Below, in pieces: positions 22,276 through 34,622 of a DNA stretch of 64,000 bases. Numbering within the stretch: the stretch's first letter is position 1; each line of letters starts with the position of its first letter. The position numbers were made by a program, and so were the translations under genes. The notes beneath the pieces are model-generated. The model did no database searches and was not told the DNA's origin. It worked only from the letters and a program-made list of their open reading frames with translations. The stretch lies in NCBI GenBank assembly GCA_028753945.1, contig JAPNXP010000001.1, positions 17,102,501-17,166,500 of the forward strand, in the 5' to 3' direction. Origin of the DNA: Hexactinellida sp. DTS-2022. Lineage: Eukaryota > Porifera > Hexactinellida.

Positions 22276-23382
22276 CTATAGGGTTAGGAATCAATCATTA
22301 ATTGAGGAAAGTTTCCTCGTTGTGCAAAAGAATGTCAATAAAGCTCGGAATTTGACATTTAAGGACAATTTTATATCAATAAAAAATCTAAAATTACAGC
22401 TGTGCCGACCTTTGGTAGCACTATATTCTGTTGGTTGGTTGATTAATAGTGTATTAGTGTCTTAATCTTGTTGATTAATAGTGATTTGAATTAACCATCA
22501 TTAAGGAACTGTACAATCCTTGGACCCAGGTGGGAAACAGTTATTACTTTGATTGGTAATTGGATATCAAATAGAACAATGGAATGTTAGAAATGTAAAC
22601 TAAACAGACGAAACACAAATAACTTATTGGATGTATGAATTTACTCTCGAACAATTAAATTAAATTCTCAGATAAGCATTTTATAATGCACACTTAACAA
22701 ATGATAGAGACACTAAAATCAAATTATATTAATTGAATGCTAGCTGCTAATTAATACTGGAACAACCCTCGAATTTGATTGACTAAAAGTTTTGTTACCA
22801 TTTGTGAGGTAAGATGTGAAGATTTTTCTTATATATTTGAAATTATCCCTAGAAAGATACAGTATTTCCTATTTTTCTACCAAATTTCAGGTCTGAAGCT
22901 CTTACCACTTTCTCAATCAATTCCAAACAAACAAACAAAAAAGTAGTATAACATTTTTTGAATTTTGGACAAGAAATTTTTTTATAGGTGTTAAAAACTG
23001 TCACTACACCTATAAGCCAATTTTCAGTTCAGCCCATCAACTATAAAGCGCCAGGGCACCGTCTACGGAGAAAAATAAATAAATAAAATAAAGGCATTGA
23101 TTTCAATACTAGCCGATTACGTAGTAGTCGGCACAGTAAAAAGAAAGAAAGAAATAGTGGGTTAATTGGTTTTATTTTTTAGTTGAATATCAACAGCATT
23201 CGATACTGTTGAGAGTGTATCTTAATATTGAATTCAAATATTGTATCCCAATTTATATAATGCTTATAAATTATAATGGATAAGTATTTCCAGAAGTCAA
23301 AACCAAAACCAGATTGTTAAAGAAGAGTTAAGGAAATCAAACAAATGTTAACGAAATATATTCGCCAATCGAATATACAGTA

Positions 23383-23483
23383 CAGTATATTCTGCTTAAT
23401 AGAGCCATCGCTTAATATATTTCTCCTCTTAATCGGGTGAAATAACCTAGTTCCGTGGTGACTCTATTAAGAGGAGTCGACTG
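23383..23483. mobile_element. TA-flanked MITE, 101 bp
   Basis: Starts CAGTATATTCTGCTTAATAG and ends CTATTAAGAGGAGTCGACTG, with TA on both sides. It is similar in type to 33607-33800. Confidence 0.7.
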
Positions 23484-23731
23484 TAGTACTGTTATACAAT
23501 CTACTCGAAAGTCGATGCCAATTCTAACTCAAGTTTATAATGATGTTCAATCACATTCCGGAGACTCAGATGAAAATATTTACCAAATCAGGATACTTAT
23601 TGTTTTTGCTTGCAACCGAGTGAAATACAATTTGTTATCGACCATGTTTACATACAAAAGGTGTGCCTTTGTTGTGACCAACTTCTTACGTAATCAAATC
23701 GATCCTGTGACTCTTGTCCGGTTTGTAGAAC

Positions 23732-25503
23732 CACGGACTACTAGAATACCCGGACGCGACAAAGCCAAACCACAGTCAAAAATGCGTAGGCTGAACATTG
23801 TATGACTGAAAATGTGGTCAATTCTGTATGTTTAGTCACTAAATTTGGTATCTAACACAATCTTTGGGCGCTGAATTCAAAAATGACAATTTCAAGGTTC
23901 AAAAACTCACTCCCCGCCCTAATTTTGGCAAAAAGGCGTGGTCACACCCAAATATGGTCAATTCCATATTTTTGTTTCTATTACTTCATCATAACACTAA
24001 ATTCGCAATATCCTCTTAACTAGGAACGATATTGATGAACATATGATTGATAAATTGTTCAGCTAAATATATATTACTACGTGACATTCGATATACAAGG
24101 CCTGAGTGCTAAGCGAAAATTTGTGTACCATGGATTACTTAAAGTGCATTGAAAAATGGAGAATTGATCTTTATTCCAATAATTAGCAATGATAGAGCTG
24201 AAAAGTGTATTATAACTATATAGGAATATGGTATCCAGGTATACATAGCACCCTCCAGAATTGTGATATGTCATCATCTGATGACGTTATGGTAATTTTG
24301 ATTGCGAATTATCTTGCTTTTCTAGCATACTTTTAACATAGTTAAACGCGTTATAATTGTTCAAAATTGGGACATGGTTATACCCAGAAGTAGTCGAATA
24401 AATATATCGAAATTATAAATGGAATGTTGACACATTCCTTGGTTGCCATGGAAAATGTATTTTCCTAAAATGTGTCATAACTCAAAAATTATGAATGTTA
24501 TGTAAATTAGGCTGCTACTGATCTATCCAGGATAGGTAACTTCCTATTCATCGATAATACATTTTCTATGCCTAACTTCAATAATCTTTGAGATAATGAG
24601 ATAATTAACACTTAATTCATTATTAGGTAATACACTCATTATCTCAAATACTATTGAAGTTAGGCATATAAAATGTATTATCGATGAATAGGTAGTTACC
24701 TATCCTGGATAGATCAGTAGCAGCCTAATTTACATAACATTCATAATTTTTGAGTTATGACACATTTTAGGAAAATACATTTTCTATGGCAACCAAGGAA
24801 TGTGTCAACATTCCATTTATTATTTCGATATATTTTATTCGACTACTTCTGGGTATAACCATGTCCCAATTTTGAACATTTATAACGCGTTTAACTATGT
24901 TAAAAGTATGCTAGAAAAACAAGATAATTCGCAATCAAAATTACCATAACGTCATCAGATGATGACATATCACAATTCTGGAGGGTGCTATGTATACCTG
25001 GATACCATATTCCTATATAGTTATAATACACTTTTCAGCTCTATCATTGCTAATTATTGGAATAAAGATCAATTCTCCATTTTTCAATGCACTTTAAGTA
25101 ATCCATGGTACACAAATTTTCGCTTAGCACTCAGGCCTTGTATATCGAATGTCACGTAGTAATATATATTTAGCTGAACAATTTATCAATCATATGTTCA
25201 TCAATATCGTTCCTAGTTAAGAGGATATTGCGAATTTAGTGTTATGATGAAGTAATAGAAACAAAAATATGGAATTGACCATATTTGGGTGTGACCACGC
25301 CTTTTTGCCAAAATTAGGGCGGGGAGTGAGTTTTTGAACCTTGAAATTGTCATTTTTGAATTCAGCGCCCAAAGATTGTGTTAGATACCAAATTTAGTGA
25401 CTAAACATACAGAATTGACCACATTTTCAGTCATACAATGTTCAGCCTACGCATTTTTGACTGTGGTTTGGCTTTGTCGCGTCCGGTATTCTAGTAGTCC
25501 GTG
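23732..25503. mobile_element. Palindromic (foldback) transposon, copy B
   Basis: A 1772-bp inverted repeat with ends CACGGACTACTA and TAGTAGTCCGTG, flanked by the perfect 7-bp duplication GTAGAAC (23725-23731 and 25504-25510). The interior is the same as copies A and C with scattered substitutions. The mirror-image open frames near 24077-24277 and 24959-25159 are by-products of the palindrome. Confidence 0.92.
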
Positions 25504-26029
25504 GTAGAACGAACAGATGCCCAAGCCAGATTCATAATACATATATCGACAACTGATGTCCAATTTATTACTGGGGTATTTTAAGGGTGACTCCAAAAAT
25601 TTGGGGTCACATCTCCCAAATTTATATTCAGTTGTATAAACTGAGGGTCTTCCCAATAATGGGAAAGTCCCCAAAACATATTCAAAGTTAACAAATTAGA
25701 GGGAATCCATCCTAAATTAAATCCTACAGGCCGTAAAAGTGAAATCAATGGTTGTTAATAGTATTTACAAATACGAATGTAACATAACTTAATTGTAACC
25801 CTGTATTTAATGAATATAAGGAATAGCAATTATAGCAGGTTAATGGCCTAAAGATACATTAGATAACATGAATTGCGGATATTAGAATAGATAAATAGCA
25901 TGTTATCGGATATAAGCCTAGAAAATAAATTATTCAAATAAAGCAAGGGGATAATGATAGATATTACTGAGCGAATAAAGGTAAGTTATTGAGCGAATAA
26001 AAGTAAGTGTTTGAGCGAATAATGATAAG

Positions 26030-29000
26030 TTAGCTAGGGATGTACATCCTCTTGGCATCGGAAATAGCCCTCACTAGATCACTCCTTGCAGACCTGTCAA
26101 TATCATCTATTGCATCAGCTGTCATTGTTTCATTAATCTTATTGGGAGTAATCGTTTTGTCTGCCGTTTTCATAATTGCAGCTAGTCCGGCAACATGAGG
26201 GCAAGCCATTGATGTTCCACTCTTTTTAGTGAAATCTAGAAGAGATCGGTTTTTATATCAGTATTTAAAAAAAAAAATGATAATTATTGGCATATTTTTA
26301 AGGAAACCGATATTTCGTTTACATGACGTTTTAATCCATGAGATAGTTTGTGTATCAAAATGTCTGTATCGAAACATCGTGATCAAAAATCGGTATTTCA
26401 ATATCTCAAAACAAATATAAATGAAATACTCTCATCAGATTGGCTATTTTAATCGTACAAGAATGGGATTATACAAACCTGTGTTACTCTTATATGAGGC
26501 ACTACTAATAGAAACCCCTGGAGCCATGATGTCAACACACTTTCCGTAGTTTGAGAAATATGCCATTGGTTTCTTGCAAGTTGCTCCTATATAATCGTGA
26601 GCTCCTACGTTAATACCCAACTTAGCCCTGCCTGGGCTATAATTGCATGCATCTTTCGCCTTATTCATACTAGCTGTCACTACTACAACACCATTTGTTA
26701 CAGCTCGATTGACATTTATATCCAACATTACTGATGGACCACCTCCCAAAGACATGCTTATGATAGTCCCAACGTAATCAGTCCTGGAAGATAGATAATT
26801 ACATAACATACTATACTTTCCTATTACTGTAGAAATGCTAAAATATTATATACTAGAACTATACTTATATGTATAAACAAATACTTGATAGCAATATATA
26901 ATAATACGAGCCCTTCGGTCTCGGTCGCTTTGCGACAGATCGGTGCTACGCACCTCAAGTTAACGGCCGCTGAGCGGCCTTACTCCTCACATTTTCTACC
27001 ATGGAAATGGTAGATAGCTATCTAATTTTCATTAATTTGTTTACCTATTTGTGTAAACAACAACAACAACAAATACTCATATTAGAATTTTATAAATGCG
27101 AAATTCGTGTTCAGCACACTTGTTTACTTATAATACCTATTGAAAGTTAACTTCTAGGTTGATTTTGAATTTTAATTAATTTGTTTACCTATTTGTGTAA
27201 ACAACAACAACAAATATTAATATGAGAAATTTATAATCGCGAAATTCGTGTTCGGCATACTTGTTTACCTATAATACCCGTTGGAAGCTAACTTCTAGGT
27301 TGATTTTGAATTTTAATCAATTTGTTTACCTATTTTGTATAAACAACAACAACAAATATTAATATGAGAAATTTATAAACGCGAAATTCGTGTTCAGCAT
27401 AATTGTTTACCTATAATACCCGTTGGAAGCTAACTTCTAGGTTGATTTTGAATTTTAATTAATTTGTTTACCTATTTTGTGTAAACAACAACAACAAATA
27501 TTAATATGAGAAATTTATAAACGCGAAATTCGTGTTCAGCATAATTGTTTACCTATAATATCCGTTGGAAGCTAACTTCTAGGTTGATTTTGAATTTTAA
27601 TTAATTTGTTTACCTATTTTGTGTAAACAACAACAACAAATATTAATATGAGAAATTTATAAATGCGAAATTCGAAATCAGCATACTTGTTTACCTATTA
27701 TAACATTTGTTTGCCAATTATAACATTTGACAGTTAGTTTATATCCCAATATTAATTGCGGTTTCTATTCCCCCATCACTTTAATACAATCCGGACAAAC
27801 AAACAAACAAACAAACAAACAAACAAACAACAATCGAGATTTAATAATATAGATATTGTTTATTATTAAAAATTTAAACTTGCTACATACCTACTTATAT
27901 GTAGCATTTAAACTTGCTACATACGTATTACCATTATTATTTGTAATATAATATACAGTACGTAGAACTTGTGTTATCCGACCCCCCTATAAACCGGAAT
28001 TCTCCTTAATCCGACACAAATTTCGTATTTCAATGAGTGTCGGATTAGGAAGTTTTTACTGTACGTAATTAACGTAAATTAATCATATTATGATAATGTT
28101 ACATTTTTCTAAACCTGCTATAAAAAGGTATTTTGATTTGTGGAGAGGATATGCTATGGGAATGCCATTTATCATCTTAAATTGACCAGTATATGAGTAT
28201 TTAGCCAAATTTGAAGACCCATGAGAGAAAATATCCTGAGGTCCGCTAGTCTTCTTGGCTATCATATAAATATATACAGCAGTCGTGTTCGCGTAATAGA
28301 AAAAGTAGCTATTTTGCACGAAATTTCCTTGCTAATAGGCGAACTTGCTATTATAAAACACAATTATCATTTAATAATCGCTTGGGACTGAAAATAACTT
28401 GATAATATTAAAATATTTCTATTAGAGCAATTACTATTGCCCCTGACTCAATTTATTAATATTAAATTGCTTAATTTTAACATAACGTTAATCATTTACA
28501 TTGAGATTAATCATACGTACGTACCTTCCCCCATAATAAATTAATTCGTTGAATATTAATACAGTAAAACCTCAAAAAGTGAACACCTCCAAGAAATGAA
28601 CAACTCCAAAATATGAACACTTTTTCTCGGTCCCAAATTTTCCCCATTGCTTTAGATACACATTATAATAAACCATGAAAAGTGAACGTTTTGGCTGGTC
28701 TCCAGGGTGTTCACTTTCTAAATATTTACTGTACTACGTATTATAAATACCTGTCCTTATTAGCAGTGTGTTGTTTTCTAACATATCTAACACCTCTTAT
28801 AAACCAACTAGTATATCCCCATCCATCGCAACCCAATACTCTTATGCTGTAGAGATTGGCTTTTTTTGCTACTCCACTGTATATACATCCAGCAATGCCT
28901 GCACAGTGTGTACCGTGCCCTTCACAATCGCTTCCTTTTAAATTAGTTTTGTATTTCTCATCAACAGGATCGAAACCGCCATACTTTGCTCTGGTAACGT

Positions 29001-30078
29001 TGCTACCATTAAGCCACCTAAATAAAACATTTACCGTCAGTTTTCTCTTATTGTCCACTTCTCTAATTGTCTGTGTTGGTATACTATATACGTATATTAC
29101 CTTTAATGTTACTTAAGGCTACATTATTTGCATAATTTTTTTGTTAATTCAGTTAGTTTTAAAAACACATAAAACCAAAGTGATGTGATATTTGAAAATT
29201 CTAGTAAGTAGTATGGTAGTGCGGTGCTTATTATGAACTATTGCTTTACACTTAAGGCTCTATATAATATTAATTCATGGCTTATATTTGTAGTAATCCG
29301 TATTTTGAATTAGTATATCTTAAGGACCAAGATTAATTGAATTTATTTTGAATTTACCCAAAGTCTTTATGATTATAGTTGATTCCAGTGTCAAGTATGT
29401 AGATATCAGCTCCTTCTCCATAATTAGGAGGTTTATATGTGCCATCAGTGCAGTTTACATTATCGATAATGTCCAAGTTGTAATTAGATGTCTTAGTAGA
29501 TATGTCAGAAATCTCGAGATCATCAATGGAAATCTCATCTGAATGTTCAATGTTTTTTTCAAGATAAATAATCCCATCTTTCTCAACTAATTTTACAGTA
29601 TTCAACTCAGAAATCTAAGATTGAATACATTATAATCTGCATAATTCGACACTCTATAATCCGGAATTTAGAGAACCGACACTTTTTCTTCCCAATGAGC
29701 GTCGGACTATGCATTAGAGCCTACATAATCCGACATTTTCTCTATCCCAACGGGTGTCGGATTATACAGGTTCTCCTGTAGTTAGTTTAGATTTTACAAA
29801 GTTCAATATTGATGATTAAATTAACTAACCTTATCAGCAGTTTCTTTACTGATTTCTCCAAAGATCATCGGTAGCAGAGTATTGTCTGACTCTATGAAGA
29901 GCTCTTCCCTTTGTAATCCCTCATGTCTCTCCAACAGTTGAATGACTTCTTCTATCTGCTCATCTGTAACCCCTTCCTTCAACAGCAACATGTACTTTTC
30001 CCTCTCAATGATAACTTTTCCGGAAAATGTTACAGCCAAAGTCGCCAGTAGGAATGCACACACAATTTGAACCTTCAT
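26030..30078 (-). CDS. Secreted proteinase K-like subtilase (S8 family), five exons, complete
   Basis: Exons: 30078-29830, 29605-29358, 29017-28751, 26783-26479 and 26235-26030 (TAA stop at 26032-26030). All are GT-AG with matching phases, giving 424 residues. Residues 1-20 are a signal peptide (MKVQIVCAFLLATLAVTFSG), followed by an I9-type propeptide that acts as intramolecular chaperone and inhibitor until cleaved. The catalytic triad is present: Asp in ILDTG (about 155), His in GHGTHCAG (about 200), Ser in GTSMACPHVAG (about 365). SLGGG and NYSPG are conserved, and an Asn aligns with the oxyanion-hole Asn in the SMN segment before NYSP. Length and order match secreted proteinase K-like enzymes. 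Intron 3 (28750-26784) is large and holds MITEs and a satellite-bearing element. Substrate is not predictable. Confidence 0.92.
26906..27856. repeat. Composite repeat with an array of about 140-bp units, copy 1
   Basis: Starts GAGCCCTTCGGTCTCGGTCG, followed by two small hairpins (GGTCGCTTTGCGAC, GGCCGCTGAGCGGCC). Then come about five tandem units of roughly 140 bp, each containing AATTTGTTTACCTATTT and AACTTCTAGGTTGATTTTG. It closes with a (CAAA)n tract and ATTTAATAATATAGAT. A second copy in the same orientation is at 45786-46635. No TSD was found, so it could be a Helitron-like or other replicative element. Confidence 0.75.
27956..28061. mobile_element. TA-flanked MITE, 106 bp
   Basis: Starts CAGTACGTAGAACTTGTG and ends AGGAAGTTTTTACTG, with TA on both sides and ATCCGACAC/GTGTCGGAT inside. 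It is in intron 3 of the subtilase. Confidence 0.6.
28562..28731. mobile_element. TA-flanked MITE, 170 bp
   Basis: Ends CAGTAAAACCTCAAAAAGTG and CACTTTCTAAATATTTACTG, with TA at 28560-28561 and 28732-28733. It carries GTGAACAC-type internal repeats. It is in intron 3 of the subtilase. Confidence 0.75.
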
Positions 30079-30137
30079 TTATTGTCTAGTATAACTATTT
30101 TCAATTTTGAAATTGGAAATGCTTATAGTTTCCGCAT

Positions 30138-30303
30138 ATCAAGGAATTATTCAGGAGCGCGAGACGCTCCTATGGAGCATGATTTTTGGAAAATTTGAAT
30201 TTAGGAGCGCGAAAATTTTGAATTCTTTCTAATAGCGTAATATTAATTTGCGATTTAGGCGTATGAAAATTGGATCAGACCAGGATTAGGAGCACATGCC
30301 TGT
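30138..30303. repeat. Dispersed repeat of about 170 bp, copy 3
   Basis: Directly repeats 6366-6540: AAGGAATTATTCAGGAGCGC at one end and ATTGGATCAGACCAGGATTA toward the other. It lies just upstream of the subtilase start. Confidence 0.7.
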
Positions 30304-31591
30304 ATAATATACTTACGCATATATAGTACACATCCGTTAATTCGAACTCTCAAGGGAAATACATTTGCTCGAATTAGCGAATGTTCGAATTAATGGATGT
30401 TAACTGTATTTTTTAAAGCATTTACGTCGTTTTTCCTAAGCTCTATTGTTGTGAGTAACTTTCGTATTGTTTTATGTAGATAATAGATGTTATTTATACT
30501 TCGGGTGTTAGATTCAAATAATACAAATACTCACATGTTATAGAGACCAACTCATGTTTTCATTGATATAACAGTATCAAACGATTCTATAATATATAAT
30601 ATATATTGTTTCTTTAGCGTCTTTCATGACTCGTTGGTGTGGTCACGATTAATTTATATTTCTTCTATTTTCTGTGATAAGAATAATAATACTAAAATAT
30701 ATTTGGAATGAAAAGTAATTACTTCACGTGATACAAATAGAGGTTTCTCAAAACTATGTTAAAATTCACATGAAACCGAACTTGTTTGTAAAAAATCAAA
30801 AAAATCTATAATTTACAAAGAGATAGTGACCTATAGCATAACTCACCATACTTTGAGAAGTTTTCTTTATCACAAAACTAATATTTTCTTGCATTGGAAT
30901 TGCTGCTCATATTTATAAAATGAGAGATCCATATTTTTTATTATTTTTCCATCAACAATAAAGCAAATTTTACTAAAGAATTACTTACATATAGGCCAAC
31001 ATATTTTCTAATGTAATTTCAGGCTCTGACAAGGAAATTTTGCTTAACAACAAATGTTCACCTTATAAAGGTGTTGTCTCTATAAATAGTAAGGCAATTT
31101 TATATACTATACAATAATATTTTATAAAATAATGCCCAATTCTACATTTTACCTTTTATCATACTTTTGTAATGCTCCTTCTCTTACTCGCCACATTACA
31201 GCTCTTTTATAGTGGATAATTGATGTATTCTTGCTTGATTATTAACTCAATAACTACCAAATATACTACTAACTTGTTTTTCCACACTAATTTCATACCG
31301 TATTTATTCGGGTATCACCCGGAGCGTGTTGTTTTCGTTGATAAAATTACAAAAAGAAAATATTCTGAAAAATCAGAAATAATATTATTGGATTTTAATT
31401 GCTATCAGCGACAGTATATTTATTAAAATCAATGTAATTACACTTCACTTATCAATTTATTGGTATTAATTTTATTATACAAATGCCATTTTTATTGACC
31501 CGGCACTTATTCGAGGCAATACCATATTTAGATGTAGCCTAATGTAGTTGTTATGAAACGAGGTCACATTATAGTATGAGAACTAGCCAAT

Positions 31592-32005
31592 CAGGGTTGA
31601 TAAAAATCATGATTTTTTTAAAAAAATCAAAAAAATCCGATTTTTTTGATTTAAATCAGATTTTTTTGATTTAAATCAGAATTTTGATTTTAATTGTTTT
31701 TTTTTGCAATCTATATCACACTGGCGTATATTATTTGGCTAATAGATTAATTACATTGTTAATGACTCATTATCAATGTAATTTGACTCATTATCAATGT
31801 ATTTTCTTTTCTTTTCGCAAAAAACAATAGACATAAAAAATCTGATTTAAATCAAAAAAGTCCGACTTTTTTGATTTAAATCAGACTTCTTTGATTAAAA
31901 TCAGATTTTTGATTAAAATCATGATTTTTATTAATAAAAATCATTGATTTAAATCATGATTTAAATCAATGATTTAAATCACTTGATTTAAATCAAACAA
32001 CCCTG
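31592..32005. mobile_element. hAT-type MITE rich in GATTTAAATC, inverted copy
   Basis: Ends CAGGGTTGATAAAAATCATG and GATTTAAATCAAACAACCCTG-type sequence, with the perfect TSD TAGCCAAT (31584-31591 and 32006-32013). It is the inverted counterpart of 643-1061, and the next feature downstream is the hammerhead motif at 32034. Confidence 0.9.
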
Positions 32006-32033
32006 TAGCCAATTAATAAAATCTCACTTCGTG

Positions 32034-32085
32034 GGTAGTTTCATCCCATCACAGGGACTCATCAGGAGGATAACCCTCGACCACC
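32034..32085 (-). ncRNA. Hammerhead ribozyme motif 2
   Basis: On the minus strand: stem III 5' GGTGGT, cleavage-site C at 32079, stem I hairpin GAGGG-TTA-TCCTC, core CTGATGA, stem II GTCCC-TGTGAT-GGGAT, then GAAA and the stem III 3' strand ACTACC. All invariant core bases (CUGANGA, GAA, A15.1-U16.1) are present. Stem III is the open helix, so the order is that of a class III hammerhead. The base pair next to the core in stem II is G-U rather than G-C, so activity may be reduced. Confidence 0.8.
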
Positions 32086-32124
32086 ATGCATACTGCCGTA
32101 AAACCATGTTACTTCTATCCAGGC

Positions 32125-32501
32125 TTTCTTTTTACAAAAGAATGAGCTACTTAATCAAGAGGATAGAAGGAGAGTTCGACAAACAATTGGGAAAACCTGC
32201 CATTACTCACTACAGAGTTATTATTGTAGATAAACAGGACTATAACAAGTCTCACTATGACGCTGTACAAATGAATTATCAGCTTAAGATCGGTGAAAAT
32301 AGCGAAGTATTCTATAACATAGATAATGGCACCTGGGAAAGATACTTAAAAGCTGACGACATTATATCAGTCAGAATCTATTTTGATATCAATACTCAAC
32401 CACATCTTCGAACAGTGCCTAAATTTAATGCTACTAAGCTTGATACAGCTGAAATATCCTATATTGATCCATTTTCTTTTATCGTACCTAGAAATAAATA
32501 G
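32125..32501 (+). pseudogene. TRAF/MATH domain fragment (C-terminal half)
   Basis: The open frame to the TAG at 32499 encodes the C-terminal part of a TRAF-type MATH domain: FDKQLGKPAITHYRVIIVDK and NYQLKIGENSEVFYNID. It closely parallels the relic at 35205-35645 (SIKRIEGEFDEQFG, NYQLKIG). The MATH fold in TRAFs binds receptor tails and trimerises. The zinc fingers and the first MATH strands are missing. Upstream sequence is unrelated repeat, including the hammerhead motif on the other strand. The ATG at 32031 lies inside that repeat, so it is not a credible native start. This is probably a 5'-truncated copy. Confidence 0.65.
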
Positions 32502-33159
32502 TATATATTTTTCGATGTCATTAGTATTCCTATTAGTTAAGTCGTATTTTTAGATTCTTGTAGTGATTAATCATGGATAGTTAAATAACGTACAATTCTG
32601 AGATTATCATGTTGTTCTGAGATTCAGTTTTGAATCCCCAAATTCACTTGTCGTTTGTTGCTATATATCGTAATATTAAAATATTGCTCTTTGTAGTATT
32701 ATAGGGAAACTGATTATCTTTAAAAATGTATTAATGCAGCTAATCCCAACCTTATTAAACAGTGGACCCCCTATAGCAAATACCAAACATTATGTGGACC
32801 TATTTTGCAGGTAATACAATTTTAGAGATCTTGTGGACGGTCGTCTGTGAATCACAAGGGGTCTATGGACCGAAAATCCAAGTTGGGAATAAAATTCAAT
32901 TTTTTTGAAGATGATTAAATCATTTATAAAGATTTTTTTTAGTAGAATTGATTGAGGAACTGGTAAGAGCTACAGCTAGAAATCTGGCAGTTTATTGTAT
33001 CTAAAAACTAGTTCGAATATCTAAGAAAATATTCACTATGACTAGCTATGTCTTGGACTAAAATCCAACAATTTTTTGCAAAATATCAATTTATCTTTAA
33101 TTCTCAAAATAGTTTGTAGTAAATAGGAGAGCTCTCCATTAATGCTCTGCTCATTACTA

Positions 33160-34040
33160 TAGTATAGAAATAGCTATTTCTATGGAACTCGAGAATTTTT
33201 AAAAATCTAGATAATTCGATAATATTTCAGATACCAAGTTCGGTATGGTAGAAGTCAGCACATGGTTTTGAGAAACCTTTGCTTAGAATCATGTAAAGTG
33301 ATTACTTTCTCTCTCTAAATATTTTAGTATCACAGAAAATAGCTCAATTAAGATATAGTAATCGTGACCACTTCACGAGTTATAGACTCAATGGGAACAA
33401 AGAAATAGTAAATTACAGAACTATGTTGATACTGAGGTATCAATAGAACATGCGTTCGTTGATTTATCATAAGATCCGAGCTCTCTGGTCTCTGGCGCAT
33501 TACAGCAGATCTATAATATGCAATACGTTCCCAAGTTGTTATGATCCCTAGACTCGGGAGCATAGGCGGTAGAATATTCAGATATTCTATTTGGGTTTAA
33601 TAGATACAGTAGACTCCGCTTACTAGAGCAACTGGTTAATCGGATCAACCTGACTAACCGGGTCACTTGGCTAGAAACAGAAACATTTAAATAGCGTTAA
33701 ATTACTCCGGTTAATCGGGCCAACACCTTTATTCCGCTTAATCGGCTCAAAATGGCCTGGTCCCGACTCCCGGTGTGACCCTATTAAGCGGGGTAAACTG
33801 TAAATTCTGTAATTATGTACTATATTAATAGTCACTTAGTCAGCTATTATTTGGGCCTATTTTTTGTTTTTTGGGCCTAAATGAGGAGTGCTCGCACCTA
33901 CATCTAAATGCTTCCGCCGCCACTGCTCGGGAGTATGGTCCTTGGGAAATGCCATAGGTGGAAACTCTCTAATGAGTATTCACATCACGGTGTCGGAGTG
34001 CCAGCGGTCCCCCGGGAATGTGGCCCTTAGGTTCAGATGT
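33160..34040. repeat. Inverted segmental repeat, copy 2
   Basis: The inverted match of 21436-21947, interrupted by the hAT-like element at 33561-33925. Shared blocks include the ATTACAGAACTATGTTGATA region and GGAGTATGGTCCTTGGGAAA. Confidence 0.75.
33561..33925. mobile_element. hAT-like MITE, 365 bp, holding a TA-flanked MITE
   Basis: Ends CATAGGCGGTAGAA and TTCCGCCGCCACTG, with the perfect TSD CTCGGGAG (33553-33560 and 33926-33933). The paralogous copy near 21533 has a single uninterrupted CTCCCGAG at this site. Inside, 33607-33800 is a TA-flanked MITE starting CAGTAGACTCCGCTTAC and ending TTAAGCGGGGTAAACTG. Confidence 0.9.
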
Positions 34041-34622
34041 TCCCCTTAGGGTCAGATGTCCTCCCGTCTGATTCTTCACACTAGGGTTCCAGAACGCTTA
34101 AATTTCACAATGCACATCACAAAGTTTTATATTCTACATAAAAGTGTTCCATATCTTCTCATTATAGATTGATATCACTTTAATTTAGTAACAATATGCT
34201 AGTGAAATAAATTTGCAGTAATACATGTTGTAGCAATTCAATAGTTTTCAACACGTATCTGTGTCAGGATATGGGATAGTTGCCCACAGAGGACATCTGG
34301 CCTAGGGTGAGTAGCCCGAGTGGGGGACATCTGATCCTGAGGGGGGTCAGCTGCACTAGGGATAATTTATCGATTATGATTTAGCCTATTTTAATATTTA
34401 ATACTACTAAATATTTAATAGTAGTCAGTAAGTTAAACAACAAGGAAGATATCACATTTCTACTGAACTATAAGTACACAGATAGAAGCCAACTAGAATA
34501 GCTTAGGAGAGAAATATTGAGATAACTTTGATAGAAATGGCATCAAAAACTACTAAACCTACCTGACAACATAAATGATATACTATATGTAAAGACAACC
34601 GTTAAAGGAAAGCAAAAGTATT

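Noticed and set aside
28083-28319. 78-codon minus-strand frame in intron 3 of the subtilase, tested as a sixth exon
   Set aside because: Exons 3 and 4 join in phase without it, and its residues do not align with subtilases.
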